A stretch of 64,000 nucleotides of DNA from Plantago ovata (taxonomy: Eukaryota > Streptophyta > Magnoliopsida > Lamiales > Plantaginaceae): NCBI GenBank assembly GCA_028274465.1, contig CM051455.1:113621547-113685546 (forward strand), in the 5' to 3' direction. Numbering within the stretch: the stretch's first letter is position 1; each line of letters opens with the position of its first letter. Below are positions 53,168-63,192 of this stretch, one piece after another. The notes beneath the pieces are model-generated. The model searched no databases and had not been told where the DNA came from. It saw only the letters and a list, made by a program, of their open reading frames with translations. The position numbers and the translations under genes were made by a program.

Positions 53168-54408
53168 TGACGAACGTGTCAGATTCAGTCAAATAAATTT
53201 GTATTAGCCAAAGGCAATCCACAACTACAACGAAAACCGTAGTGTAGTAGTAGAATGACTCGAGTGTCGTTCTCTCAGGACTATACTAGCTTTATCAAAT
53301 CTAATTAAGAATATATAACAGCAGATAGAAAGCAATAGGGGGTTTCAAGCAGATAATGGAGATTGGTGATAGTATGGTCCTTCTTAACATAATGGGTCGA
53401 TAATCATGCATAAATTCCTCGGTCTTGCATAGAGATCTTTGAATCAATCTTGTGTCCTGTTGCAAGTATTAAGCACTACGAAGATAATATGGGTCTGACT
53501 TGTCAACAACTAACGTCCTATTGTGTTCCGTAATTATTCAACACTACGAAGATAATTGGTCTGATTGGTCGACAAGTGTCCAAGTGTGCATAATGATCAA
53601 TACAACATACGAGAATTTTGGTTTCAACTGATCAACGAAATAAAGCAATGACACGGAGTATAATGCGCGATATAGCCATTAGCATGATTATCTTCCCTCG
53701 CTAAGAATTCACATACTACCACCAACGATAAATTTAGCTACTCATAATAGGCATGCAATCAATAGCAATCATAGAAGAAAACCTATTGAAAGAAGAATAA
53801 AATAAGTAGATAAAAGTTGTAAGATACAAAGTTACCGAAGGTTGTCAATCTCCGGATGATTGTGGTCCTACGCGCTCCAATCTGCTATGAAAAAGTATCC
53901 CCTAAGCTATGGAACTCCCAGGACAGGCCCCGGGAAGTTCCTACCTAAAACTATAGAGAGAGGTGAGAAAGTAGGCTTGGAAAGATATGATTTCGGAGAA
54001 AAACTTGAGCTCTATATATAGGCCCCGAATTTTCTGTGGGGCGGTTCGCCCCCCAATATTTCGCGGAATTTCCGCGTTTTTCGACGCGGATTTGGATTTC
54101 TTCACCTTTTCGGACTCGGTTTATGACTTCTAGTAGCCTTCTAACCTCCAGATTCGGCCCCTAGACTCCAAATCTTATCCGGAAACCTTCAGATACTCCA
54201 AATAGGCTTCTGGAACACCAATTCCTTGTAGACTTCAATATAATTGCCCCGAAATCTCCGAATTTCAACCAAAACCTGTAAAATAAAATCTGAAGGGAAA
54301 CGTGACACTATTCTAATAAAATGTACTAAAATATAGCTAAATTAACATAGAGGATAGCTAAATTAGGTGAAAAAGACTCGAATGAAAGTGTAAAATACAC
54401 ATTCATCA
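53168..54408 (-). repeat. 3' LTR of copy A
   Basis: 1,241 bp ending CATTCATCA at 54408. TATA box CTATATATAG at 54012-54021; only one GC palindrome remains (54038-54052, GGGGCGGTTCGCCCC). The internal side reads GGTTTGGGGATTT on the minus strand, a PPT-like purine stretch. Confidence 0.88.
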
Positions 54409-55908
54409 AAATCCCCAAACCGAACCTTTGCTTGTCCTCAAGCAACTAAGCTAGACTCTAATACAAAAAACATGCAAGACTCAAAATGGAGTTTCATGCC
54501 AAATAAAACGTACTAAATTACTGAATCTATCAAATAACATATGAACAAAAACCATATAAATCAAAGCATGAATATAGGTTGAAGAATACCTCGATTGACT
54601 TATACACATCCACATAAGCACTTATGTCAAGACAAGATAGTCTCTCGTAACATTCTCTACCTGGACCTAGTCAGTGACGACGTAATGATGCATGCTAAGA
54701 TACGAATGGTTGCCCCGTGCCTATGAAACTGAGGACTTACTGCTGTTCCACCATGTTAAGACTTTCCCTTAAAAGAGGTCGAACCTGTACTGGCTCTCAT
54801 CAAACGAAGGAGGGTTCCGTATAAAAGATAACACTCCCCTATTCTACCCATCTCTCAAGTAAAGTCTTAAGCTATTCACCACTTCCTGAATGGCAGGACG
54901 AGGGTGGTCTAGAACAGATGACACTCAAGACAAAAAAGATAAAAAATAGAAAAACACAATTACGAACAATACGAAAAATGAAAAAGACTCAAACTTTGCT
55001 AAACTGCTATTTGGCTTTATTTTTTGGGGTCTTTTTTTTTCTTTCCAGATTCTCTTTTTTTTTTTCTTTTTCTCTTTTTTTTTTCTGGAAATCTTCTTTC
55101 TTTCTTTTTTTCCGATTTTTTTCTAGCCAGCAGTAGCATAACAAAAAGAGAAACAAAATGACTCACACGACTTCCCCAAACCTATTCGAAAGAATAGGTT
55201 GGAGTAAAAAATTCATGGAAAAGAAAAATAATGAACTCACGATACAAAAATGAAAAACAGAAACAAGTCTATGATGGTGTAACCCCCTCCCCAAACCTAT
55301 TCGGAAGAATAGGTTATAAACAAAGGATCACACAACCTCACACTACCTCCTTCCTAGGCATTTAGCAATCTCAAAGCATGGTGAAGACTTGTTGCCTCTT
55401 AGGTACATAATTACTCGGGAAAACAACCATAAGACCCTAACATGCATCATCCTATTATAAAGGCCTTCGTGAACCGCAGTAGAGAAAACACCACTAAGTG
55501 ATGTCGAGACTACCATGCTTAACTAAGTGCAATACATAAACGTGACAAGCCAAGCGAGAAAAACCTCAAACAAATTCATAGAGATGAAGCATACGATTAA
55601 TGGCATAGCTAGTTGATCTACCCAATAAAAAATTTCAAACAATTTGGCAATAAACTCCATATAAAACATGCAAAAACTATCCTAGGATGAATGCAACCTA
55701 AAAATCTAAGAAAGCAGTAAACGTGCAAATGCAAACAAAGAACAAGACACTACAAAACCAAACAAAACTTAACATCATGGTTCACATCCCATCCCCCTTA
55801 CGATTCTTAAGCTAGCCCCCTAGTAAAAGAGAATGAGTAATAAGAAGTGATACTAGATGTTACCGAAGGGTTTGGCCTCGATCGGCTGAGAGTGGACAAG
55901 TGGAAGGA
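54409..55908 (-). other. 3' untranslated region of copy A
   Basis: 1.5 kb without a credible frame. Holds a pyrimidine tract (about 55016-55125), the twin hairpins (55179-55200, 55295-55316) and blocks collinear with 301-1480 of copy B1. 54409-54770 is the part that copy B1 lacks in this window. Confidence 0.6.
55179..55316. other. Twin stem-loops of copy A
   Basis: The stem AACCTATTC/GAATAGGTT occurs twice, with loop GAAA (55179-55200) and loop GGAA (55295-55316), as in copy B1. Confidence 0.8.
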
Positions 55909-57213
55909 CTAATCATCGGGATGGTAGTTCCCATAAAAGTCACTCCACATGTCATTCATGAGCTCATTTGACTGTCGTAGAGCTTCCTGCTGTTGCTGGA
56001 TCAGCTGTTGCTGCTCCCACATGTGCTGCCTATCCTCTCGGCGGTGCTCCTCGAATATCTCCCAATCGCGGTTGTGCTGGACAATGTGCCTGTCGATGTC
56101 CTGTCGCATGGCCGCGTTGTTGGCATCAATCCTGTCGAAACGGCTGTCGAGGTAGGTACGGAATTCGGAGAAGTCAAATCCTCCAGACCCCTGTGGTGCT
56201 CCAGCTGGTGCATGCGGTGCATGATGGACAAATGGAATATCTGGAATCGGGGCTTCACCAACATCGGCCTCCATAGCATCCTCATGATCGGAATCATTTG
56301 GCTGGAATGGCCCTCCTACATCAGCAGCGGCTGCAGTGGGGTTCCTCAACTGATACCTGTTGAGTTGTACCTCAATGGTCGAGGGTGAAAGGGCAGCGAC
56401 CTCACAATCCCCCTCCTCAATATCGTCGACCCCATGATATTTGCAGTAGGCTGTGATAAAGCTCGGGAAGATGAAAGGCTTCCTCTTCTTTTCCCAGTGG
56501 CGCTCATACTCCTCATACATAATGCGCCCTATGTCGACCTGATGTCCGTCAATGAGGCAGTAGAGGAGCTCGGCGTAGTAGGGCTGAATCCATGTGTCAT
56601 TCTTCCTCGGGATCAAGTCGGAGATGCAAAATTTCATCATCACCTTAGCTTCGATGCTAAGGTCGCTATAACCGATCCGTCCAGGTGCTGCCCCAACTTC
56701 CGGATATCTGTACTCCATGTTGCAGATCACTTCGGTGATGTCTCTTCCTATCCCCCTAGCGGTCCTTGAATACAAGTAGGCGTGTGCGCTCTCTGTGAAT
56801 TCCAAGTTCCCGAAATGGATGAAGGAAGAAATGTACTCTGGGCTCCATGGTATAATCAGGCCTCGGACTAACACCCCATTCTTCTCGTCGAGATCCGTGT
56901 ACCCAGTGTAGAAATCTCGGAGGAGGCTTTCGTCGTAGCCTTTGAACCTGTCGGAACTGTACCATGCCCAATTCCTTTGTGACCCCAAACTTGACAGCGT
57001 CCTATACCCCGCTCTATTCGCTGCAGACACAGGAATGTCAATCCTCCTGTCGGGAATGATAGACCTTCCTCCGTCGGCCATCTCCTCCTCTAGCCGTTGT
57101 CGCACCTCTATCGCAGCGGCAGACAACTCGTACAAATCGTGAGACGGTTGGGAGCTTGATGCCACTCCCTTCCCCTTTTTGCTAGAGCCGGCTCTCCTTG
57201 TCCTCGGTGCCAT
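55909..57213 (-). CDS. 3' ORF of copy A, plant-transposon-type protein, 434 codons
   Basis: Starts MAPRTRRAGSSKKGKG at 57213, five bases after a splice acceptor, and is open to the stop at 55909. A basic, Ser-rich N-terminus is followed by a globular domain of about 250 residues (NWAWYSSDRFKGYDESLLRDFYTGY… GVLVRGLIIPWSPEYISSFIHFG… EVICNMEYRYPEVG… MMKFCISDLIPRKNDTWIQPYYAELLYCLIDGHQVDIGRIMYEEYERHW). This is the pattern of plant 'putative transposon protein' domains of unknown function that often accompany gypsy elements. The C-terminus is acidic and Gln-rich with a coiled coil (QQQLIQQQQEALRQ). No transmembrane segment. It is a long open frame in an otherwise decayed element. Confidence 0.7.
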   Translation of the reverse strand: MAPRTRRAGSSKKGKGVASSSQPSHDLYELSAAAIEVRQRLEEEMADGGRSIIPDRRIDIPVSAANRAGYRTLSSLGSQRNWAWYSSDRFKGYDESLLRDFYTGYTDLDEKNGVLVRGLIIPWSPEYISSFIHFGNLEFTESAHAYLYSRTARGIGRDITEVICNMEYRYPEVGAAPGRIGYSDLSIEAKVMMKFCISDLIPRKNDTWIQPYYAELLYCLIDGHQVDIGRIMYEEYERHWEKKRKPFIFPSFITAYCKYHGVDDIEEGDCEVAALSPSTIEVQLNRYQLRNPTAAAADVGGPFQPNDSDHEDAMEADVGEAPIPDIPFVHHAPHAPAGAPQGSGGFDFSEFRTYLDSRFDRIDANNAAMRQDIDRHIVQHNRDWEIFEEHRREDRQHMWEQQQLIQQQQEALRQSNELMNDMWSDFYGNYHPDD

Positions 57214-57218
57214 GATTC

Positions 57219-57756
57219 CTACAATCAGCAATTAGTATCTTGTATGATGCAAAACAGACCTATGCATATGTAAATAAACGAGCGAACAAACGAGTAAAAT
57301 TCTCAAAAATCCAACTCCTCAAAATCCCAAAGCCTAGTCTAGCTAATTCATTACGTAACATATCAATGTACCTACTACAATAACATATCACATTTTGCTC
57401 TTGCTAACAACAAATGCCTTGAATCACAAGGTTCAATCCATATCATAAAAATTAATTTCTAGCATAAATCCTCAATCTCAACTATCATGCATTCTACCAA
57501 TACATTCATCAATTTCATATCAATAAACACATGTTTAAACAAGGAATGAAAGTAAAAGAGACAATTTCCTAACAAGACATATATCATCCAATTAGCAAAA
57601 TCTCAAATCATCAAACCAAGCCTAATTGAACATGTAATGGACAATGAATAATGAATCTAATCACATAAATCATCAACCCATACATAATACAAGCCTAATT
57701 GAAGCATAAATCAAAAAATCCCCAAATTGTAAAAATTAGGGTTCATGTGATGATAC
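57219..57756 (-). other. Predicted intron before the 3' ORF of copy A
   Basis: Donor GAG|GTATCA at 57757/57756 and acceptor GATTGTAG| at 57219, conserved with copy B1 (2879 to 2340). 538 bp, AT-rich, no frame. It would join a leader exon downstream of the palindrome block to the 3' ORF. Confidence 0.55.
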
Positions 57757-57989
57757 CTCAAATCCGGAAATTGAATGAGCTAGGAAGAAATTTGTTCGGA
57801 TAGAATGATAGAGCACGTTACGGGCTTCGAATGAAGCTAAAGAACACACAAAATGATGGAGAGATGAAGAAGTTATGAAGATTTGAAGTTATTTTGAATA
57901 TGGAGGAAATTTTGGAGTTTGGAAGATGAAAATGGAGGAAAATGGGGGTTTGGGGAAGAAACCCCCGATTTTCTATGTTCTGGAGGTGT

Positions 57990-58060
57990 GGGGCGGTCCG
58001 CCCCGTCGTGGGGCGATTCGCCCCATACGTGGGGCGATTCGCCCCCCACTTTTAGGTGGG
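57990..58060. repeat. Internal GC-palindrome block of copy A
   Basis: Palindromes GGGGCGGTCCGCCCC (57990-58004), GTGGGGCGATTCGCCCCAT (58008-58026) and one of the same type at 58029-58047, then CCCAC-TTTTAG-GTGGG. It lies about 0.23 kb upstream, on the minus strand, of the leader splice donor. Confidence 0.85.
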
Positions 58061-58336
58061 AGACGAACGTTTTTTTGAAAATAAAAATGCGATTTTAAGT
58101 CCCCGAAAAAGTTTTTAGTCCCCGAAAAATCATTTTCCTCAAAAAATCACTCGAAAAGTCGCACTCGAACACAACATAAGCACATACGACACAGAACCGA
58201 ACAAATTCACATATGAAAAGCAAATTGTTCAAGTATGAATGCATGCAATAAAGCGGTAAAGAAAGCGATAAAAACCCCGGGTTGCCTCCCGGATAGCGCC
58301 ATTGTTTAAAGTCTCTGACTCGACTCCTGTCTTCGC

Positions 58337-59737
58337 CTATCTTTTCCTTCTGAGGGTACTAGACTTCCCCTTCATGATTCTCCTTTCCGTGCTTTGGTCC
58401 TGTGAATAAGAGTGAACATAGACGTTAAGACCACTGTAATCAATAGTGTTAGAAGTATCGGGTGGATCAGGTGGATCAGATATGGCTTGCAACACGTGTT
58501 GCTTGCCATCCATTTCGATAGTGCAAGTCCTTCGGTAGATGTCCATCACTGAGCGTATTTTGGTCAAGAATGTTCGTCCTAAGAGTATGACATCCCCCGT
58601 TCCTGGTGCTGATGCTGGCATAATTACAAAATCGGTGTGGACAGAGGCTTCACCAATTTTGACTAACACATTCTTCACAACGCCTTTTGGTTTCACAAGG
58701 GGTCCATCCGCCAGTTGCACAATAGCCTTATGCACAGTTAGTTCTCCAAGGTTACTTTTCTCGAAAACGTTCAAAGGGAGCACATTAGAGTAGGATCCAG
58801 TGTCTAGTGTGGCTCGGACATCTTCAAGCTCCCCAATCCCGACCTTAATATCGAAACTTTGAGGGAGTGGCTCGGGATCCTCTTGCTCCTCTTCCCTCTT
58901 GTTAGTACCAAGGTCCCTTTCTTCTTCTTCGGCCTGTGGGGGCAGTTCCCTCTTGCAACTCTCGCACTTAGCAACCTTCTTGATGGTGATTTCAACAGGT
59001 AGATCACCCACTAAGTTAATGGACAATGACTTCTCAGTGTTGCTAGGCAGTTTGCCTTGCTCCCTACTTGCTCCTCGTTCGATCAACTCTTGCAATTTTT
59101 GATGGGCAAGCCTAGTGCTTTCTTCCAACTTATCGAGCCTTGCCCTAGTCTTCTCAGAATCTTCTTCATAACGTTTGAGAAAACTTTGTGTGTGATCAAC
59201 CATCTTCTGCAAGTTCTCCATCAGTAGAGCCGACTTCGACTTTGGTGGCTCTTTCGTAGCGGGGTTTTCGCAGTGATCATTACCATAGTTCAGCCTACTA
59301 CGGTCTTGGTTAGGTCCATAAGTTTGGTTAGACGGTGCATATCCTTGATTGTTACGGTATCCTCTTCTCCAAAATCCACCTCGAGGATTCCTACCGTCTT
59401 GTCCGTAGCTAACTTCTTGAGTACCAAACTCCGTAGCAAAGGCTTCTTCTTCGCCTCCTCGAGCCCAGTTGCCATCATCGTATGCCAGCTCCAATCTACA
59501 CATATGAGCGCCATGCCCATAGGTCTTGCATATTCGGCATACTTCATTCGAAACAGTTGTTCCTGTGGCGCTCTTGAGGACTTGCTTCAATTCGTTGGTA
59601 AAGCACTCGAATTGATCCCTATTCCCCCTGTACATAGGGGCTTCTTGAGTCGGTGGAGCTTCAGGTCCACGTCTCCTAACCATTGCTCTTGGGTCCTTGA
59701 ACTGCGAACCCTTAGCTAGCCTTTCGAAAACTGCCCA
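58337..59737 (-). pseudogene. gag: gag C-terminus and protease of copy A, 5'-truncated
   Basis: An open frame of about 465 codons without a stop, ending RRKR at 58337. It contains the CCHC knuckle CRICKTYGHGAHMC (about 59540), a Gly/Asn/Tyr-rich RNA-binding-like segment (GRNPRGGFWRRGYRNNQGY), a coiled coil (MENLQKMVDHTQSFLKRYEED) and the protease with ATLDTGSYSNVLP near 58790. The capsid half is missing: homology to gag ends at 59737, where LTR sequence begins. It cannot be translated from its own start. Confidence 0.85.
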
Positions 59738-59997
59738 TAGACTCGACCCCTAGACTTCAAATCCTATCCGGAAACCTTCAGATACTCAAATTAGGCTTCT
59801 GGAACACCAATTCCTTGTCAACTTCAATATAATTGCCCGGAAATCCTCGTTTTTCAACCAAAACCTGTAAAATAAAAACTAAAGGAAAACGTGACACTAT
59901 TCTAATAAAATGCACTAAAATATAGCTAAATTATCATAGAGGATAGCTAAAATAGGTGAAAAAGACTCGAATGAAAGTGTAAAATACACATTCATCA
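59738..59997 (-). repeat. Remnant of the 5' LTR of copy A
   Basis: 260 bp matching the outer part of the family LTR (GACTCGACCCCTAGACTTCA to CATTCATCA). The TATA box and palindromes are deleted. Flanked by TSD ACTAT and then GTC. Confidence 0.88.
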
Positions 59998-60002
59998 ACT
60001 AT

Positions 60003-60551
60003 GTCTTCTAAACAAACAAACAAATTTAGAGATCGAGGATAAATCACGATTATCGACCAACTGGGTCACGGTAATCGACCAACAGTGGAAAACACTTGTG
60101 TTTTTCCGAGAGAAACTATGTTGCTCTACACTTATACTTATGGTTAAATGATCTCTCCATGGGGGTCGCTCTTCGTTTTCAAGAAAGGATGAATCTTCCT
60201 AAATATTTCTAAGTTATGTTGATCTCTCTAACGTTGATCTCTCCGTGGGGGTCGCTATTCGTTTGCAAGCAAGGATGGATCTTCTTAGATATTTCTAAGT
60301 TATGTTGATCGCTCTATGAGGGTCGCTATTCGTTTACAAGCAAGGATGGATCTTCCTAAATATTTCTAAGTTATACGACATAACTAACAGAAAGAAATAT
60401 TATAGCAAACGATGATCAAACGAAAATTTGTTCGTACAAGATGCCGCCAAGGGCCGAATGAGATTACTTGTTTGAAACAGAAAAAGAAAACATAATTGTT
60501 CGAAAAGGAAAGCAATAAAAGTACAACAATGACACCGAGCATACTCGGGCT
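60003..60551. other. Tat element 3' non-coding region with a tandem repeat
   Basis: Between the copy A insertion and the antisense gene. Holds GACCAACTGGGTCACGGTAA-type duplicated words near 60055-60080 and the threefold repeat at 60150-60375. No coding frame. Confidence 0.55.
60150..60375. repeat. 70-bp repeat, three units
   Basis: Units at 60150-60220, 60236-60305 and 60306-60375, each containing GGGTCGCT(A/C)TTCGTTT and ATATTTCTAAGTTAT. The third directly follows the second; a 15-bp spacer separates the first two. Confidence 0.85.
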
Positions 60552-62340
60552 CTATCGGGTTCGACTACCGGTAAAGTCGCTCTGCCCACCCTGAGGAGTC
60601 GTCGCTCCGCGCTGCTGCTCCTCGGCACTCTGATGATCCCCGGCTCCATCCTTAGCTCGCGCCTCGCTGATGGACTTTTCATAAGTCTTTAGCTCGGGCT
60701 CAATGAAGTCCGTCGGGAGACCATGGATTGGAGCGTTCACTGTGATCCAGTCGGCGTTGCGCAGAGGGGACTTCTCGAAAGGAAGTATCAGCCCCAATCG
60801 TAGAATGCTCGGAATCCATGATGGGAGGAGTGGAACCTTATTTGGATAAGGGACAGCACGATCAGCGGCCAACTCCCCAAATTCGCACGCCTGATGCTGC
60901 TCGATCGTAACCGACTCTTCAGTATAAGCAGTGAAATCTCCTCTTAGCAGCGGCTTAAGCTCCTCGGTTTCATCGGCGTCGAAGTCCTCGGACAGGAGCT
61001 TTATAGCTTTAAGCTGGTCGACCGCAGCAAAAAACCCATCCTCGCGAGCGCTATCCCTTGTCTCCTGCATCGCCATCTTATAGGAGTCAGACTCCTTGAA
61101 AGCTCGAGCTCCCTCCATCCTCGTTCCCTGGAGGAGTGACAGCAGGCGATCCTTGAATTTGGTCATCGCGATGGACAAGGTCGAGTAAGTGCCCATATAT
61201 CCGCTGGTTCGCACCTTTTCTTTCTTCAGCTCCTTCTCCAAAAAATCGACCCGAGCGACCGACTTTTTCATCTCTACCTCGGCAGTCTTGTTCTTTGAGC
61301 GCTCTGCCTCCAAGTTCTTTTCCAGATCCTCGATCACTTTGGAGACGTCAGAGCGATCAGCAGCTATATGCCCATAAGCCACAGTCAAGTCCTCGAGCTG
61401 TATAACATAAAAGGCGAAAATGAGATGAAGGAGCGAGCAGAACAACAAAGACTTAGAAAAAATTGAAGAATTTGAGAACTTTATTTACCTCGCGCGAGCA
61501 GACACTTAAAGCATGAGATCGGTCCAGATCGGTCATTTGGATATACCGTTTTACCTCAGCATCACGATCTACGTCTTTAGATCGGCTCTTCTTCCTCGCC
61601 GGATCAACTAAGGGGCCCGATCCGCCGAGTTCCAAAACTCTCTTCGTCGGCACCGGCCGTTGCGGAGGAGCAGCGCGAGCAGGAACGGATTGAGCTGGCT
61701 GCTTGTCCGGGTTCCTAGGACCTTTGCCGTGATCGACCGGCACAGAGGCGACGATCTCGACCTCATCAGAAGGCGGGGAATTTTCCCCCTCGCCCATATT
61801 GTCTCGAAGAGTAGCAGCATTCTTCGGATGACAAAGGGGGATCTAACCGATCACCTTTGTGCTCTTGTCGGCTAGTCGGGCTTTGAGACGAGCTTCCTCC
61901 TTGGCTTTTAGTGTCTCGTTCATGATCCAAGTGAACCAATATTCTGCAAAAAGAAAAGAGCGAACGAACAAGTTAGTAAAGGAGAGCGAGTACAAGAAGA
62001 GTGAAGACAGTTAAAAACAAAGCATGCAATTTTCAAGCACAAGTATTAAATAATTACAAGTTACCGAAGAGATATTCTTTCTCGAAACTTGGTCGGAAAC
62101 CAGTATAAACGGGAGTGGACAGCCCCGCGAGATAAGGGAGCGGCTACAGAACTAGCCCCCAGTAAAAGTATTGCTGAGCGAGGTCGCTCTCATTCTCAGC
62201 TTGCAGAGCGAGAATGCAATCATCTAAAGTATCGGGGACGGGATGTTTCTTTCCAATTGGTCCTCAGTAAAAAAGCTTAGGAACACCCCACTCCACGTCC
62301 TCATCGCTCATACCAGGAAGCTTCTTCTTCTTGACATAGA
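60552..62340 (-). pseudogene. Antisense multi-exon ORF of the Tat element
   Basis: On the minus strand, opposite to gag-pol. The last exon (61397-60552) encodes LEDLTVAYGHIAADRSDVSKV…, a coiled coil of about 80 residues (IEDLEKNLEAERSKNKTAEVEMKKS), then a globular part, and ends RTR. It is joined in phase 0 by a 91-bp intron (61398-61488; GAG|GTAAAT… TATACAG|) to an exon with MGEGENSPPSDEVEI and an RKKSRSKDVDRD basic stretch. Upstream exons: YWFTWIMNETLKAKEEARLKARL (after an acceptor near 61944) and one from 62340 to about 62065 (MSDEDVEWGVP… LDDCILALQAENESDLAQQYFYWG). Stops are seen near 61846 and in the first exon. Such antisense ORFs are known from Tat elements (for example Grande and RIRE2); their function is unknown. 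Confidence 0.7.
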
Positions 62341-63178
62341 TGTGTAAGAAAATATGGTCAGAGTTACCCCTAGGGTACGCAGCGGAATTTCAAAAAAATT
62401 CTTAACATGCAGGTTAATTGATCATGTATATAGCATATATATTAAACACGTCAATTAGAAGACTTACAATACTCCAAAAGCAAGCACAGGTACCAAGTCT
62501 TCGTAATAATCCGGTGAATCTTCTCCTTCGTCGAAATCGAAGATATCTGCAATACTTTGATTATCTGCAAGACAATAAAAGTTAATTTCCAGCTCCTTGA
62601 ACATCAACCTTGGTATCCACGGATGAACAGCCTATCGGAGAGAATGCTAGGATATTCTTTGTGTGGCCAAGAAGATGAGGCGGCAGTTTTCCTCCGGTGA
62701 GGGGTGGCGCGCGCGTGGCTTGGTATGAGGTAGGGGAGAGCTTTTAATTTCTCTAAGAAAACTGGTAGAAAGAATGATCTAAAATCTGTCTGTTCAATCA
62801 ACCATTTGAATACGTATCCTGTCTGTGCTCTAACAAGTATAACCTCCACGCATACTAGCCTCAGCTGGTTCATTCAGACCCCTACATCCGAGATGAACCT
62901 TGACTAGGGAGAGTTTGGGATAGATGATAACTCACATAGCTCCCACTATCTGTGTGATCGGTCATTTATCCCGAGGGGACATGTTTAATATCAATACATA
63001 CAGGAATAGAGATATGACATGCTGCATGCCTGGTGTAATATAAATATGAAAGCGATACTCAATAGTCAAACAACAAACATATATTATATTACGTTGACCT
63101 GTGTAATAGTACATATATGCCCTTTATAAGGGCTGCATGCCCTTAATAAAGACTGTCTCTAGGACATATAAACTATCA
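62341..63178 (-). repeat. 3' LTR of the second copia element
   Basis: The inner end is certain: the minus strand reads GTGGGAGAT|TGATAGTTTATATG. The outer end is placed at TGTGTAAGAAAATATGG by the break in the Tat antisense exon. A 24-bp stretch at 62804-62827 is identical to part of the RNase H gene (63600-63623). The 89-codon ORF across 62604-62873 is probably spurious. Confidence 0.75.
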
Positions 63179-63190
63179 ATCTCCCACTTG
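63179..63190 (-). other. Polypurine tract of the second copia element
   Basis: AAGTGGGAGAT on the minus strand directly before the LTR start, a common PPT form in plant copia elements. Confidence 0.8.
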
Positions 63191-63192
63191 GA

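Larger units (their letters stand above)
52563..59997 (-). mobile_element. Copy A: pol-less gypsy element with deleted 5' end
   Basis: TSD ACTAT on both sides (52558-52562, 59998-60002). In minus order: a 260-bp remnant of the 5' LTR, a deletion that removed the rest of the LTR, the PBS and the gag start, then gag C-terminus with protease, palindrome block, leader and intron, an open 3' ORF, the 3' UTR, a full 3' LTR and an extra partial LTR. Both outer ends with a matching TSD survive, so the deletion occurred after insertion. No RT or integrase is present. Confidence 0.9.
34483..62340 (+). mobile_element. Tat-lineage Ty3/gypsy element, split by three nested insertions
   Basis: 5' LTR (34483-35251), PBS, gag, protease, RT, Ty3-type RNase H, a second archaeal-type RNase H and integrase on the plus strand, followed by an antisense multi-exon ORF. 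The double RNase H and the antisense ORF downstream of pol are known traits of the Tat lineage. Its own sequence is 34483-36672, 47257-52562 and 59998-62340. The Tekay element (TSD GGGAC) and copy A (TSD ACTAT) are cleanly inserted; a copia element cuts it at 62340. The 3' LTR is not in the window. Several in-frame stops and an integrase active-site change show that it is dead. Confidence 0.9.

Noticed and set aside
62604..62873. 89-codon minus ORF in the second copia LTR
   Set aside because: Its only familiar part (QTGYVFK) comes from the 24-bp duplicated RNase H segment; the rest is LTR sequence.
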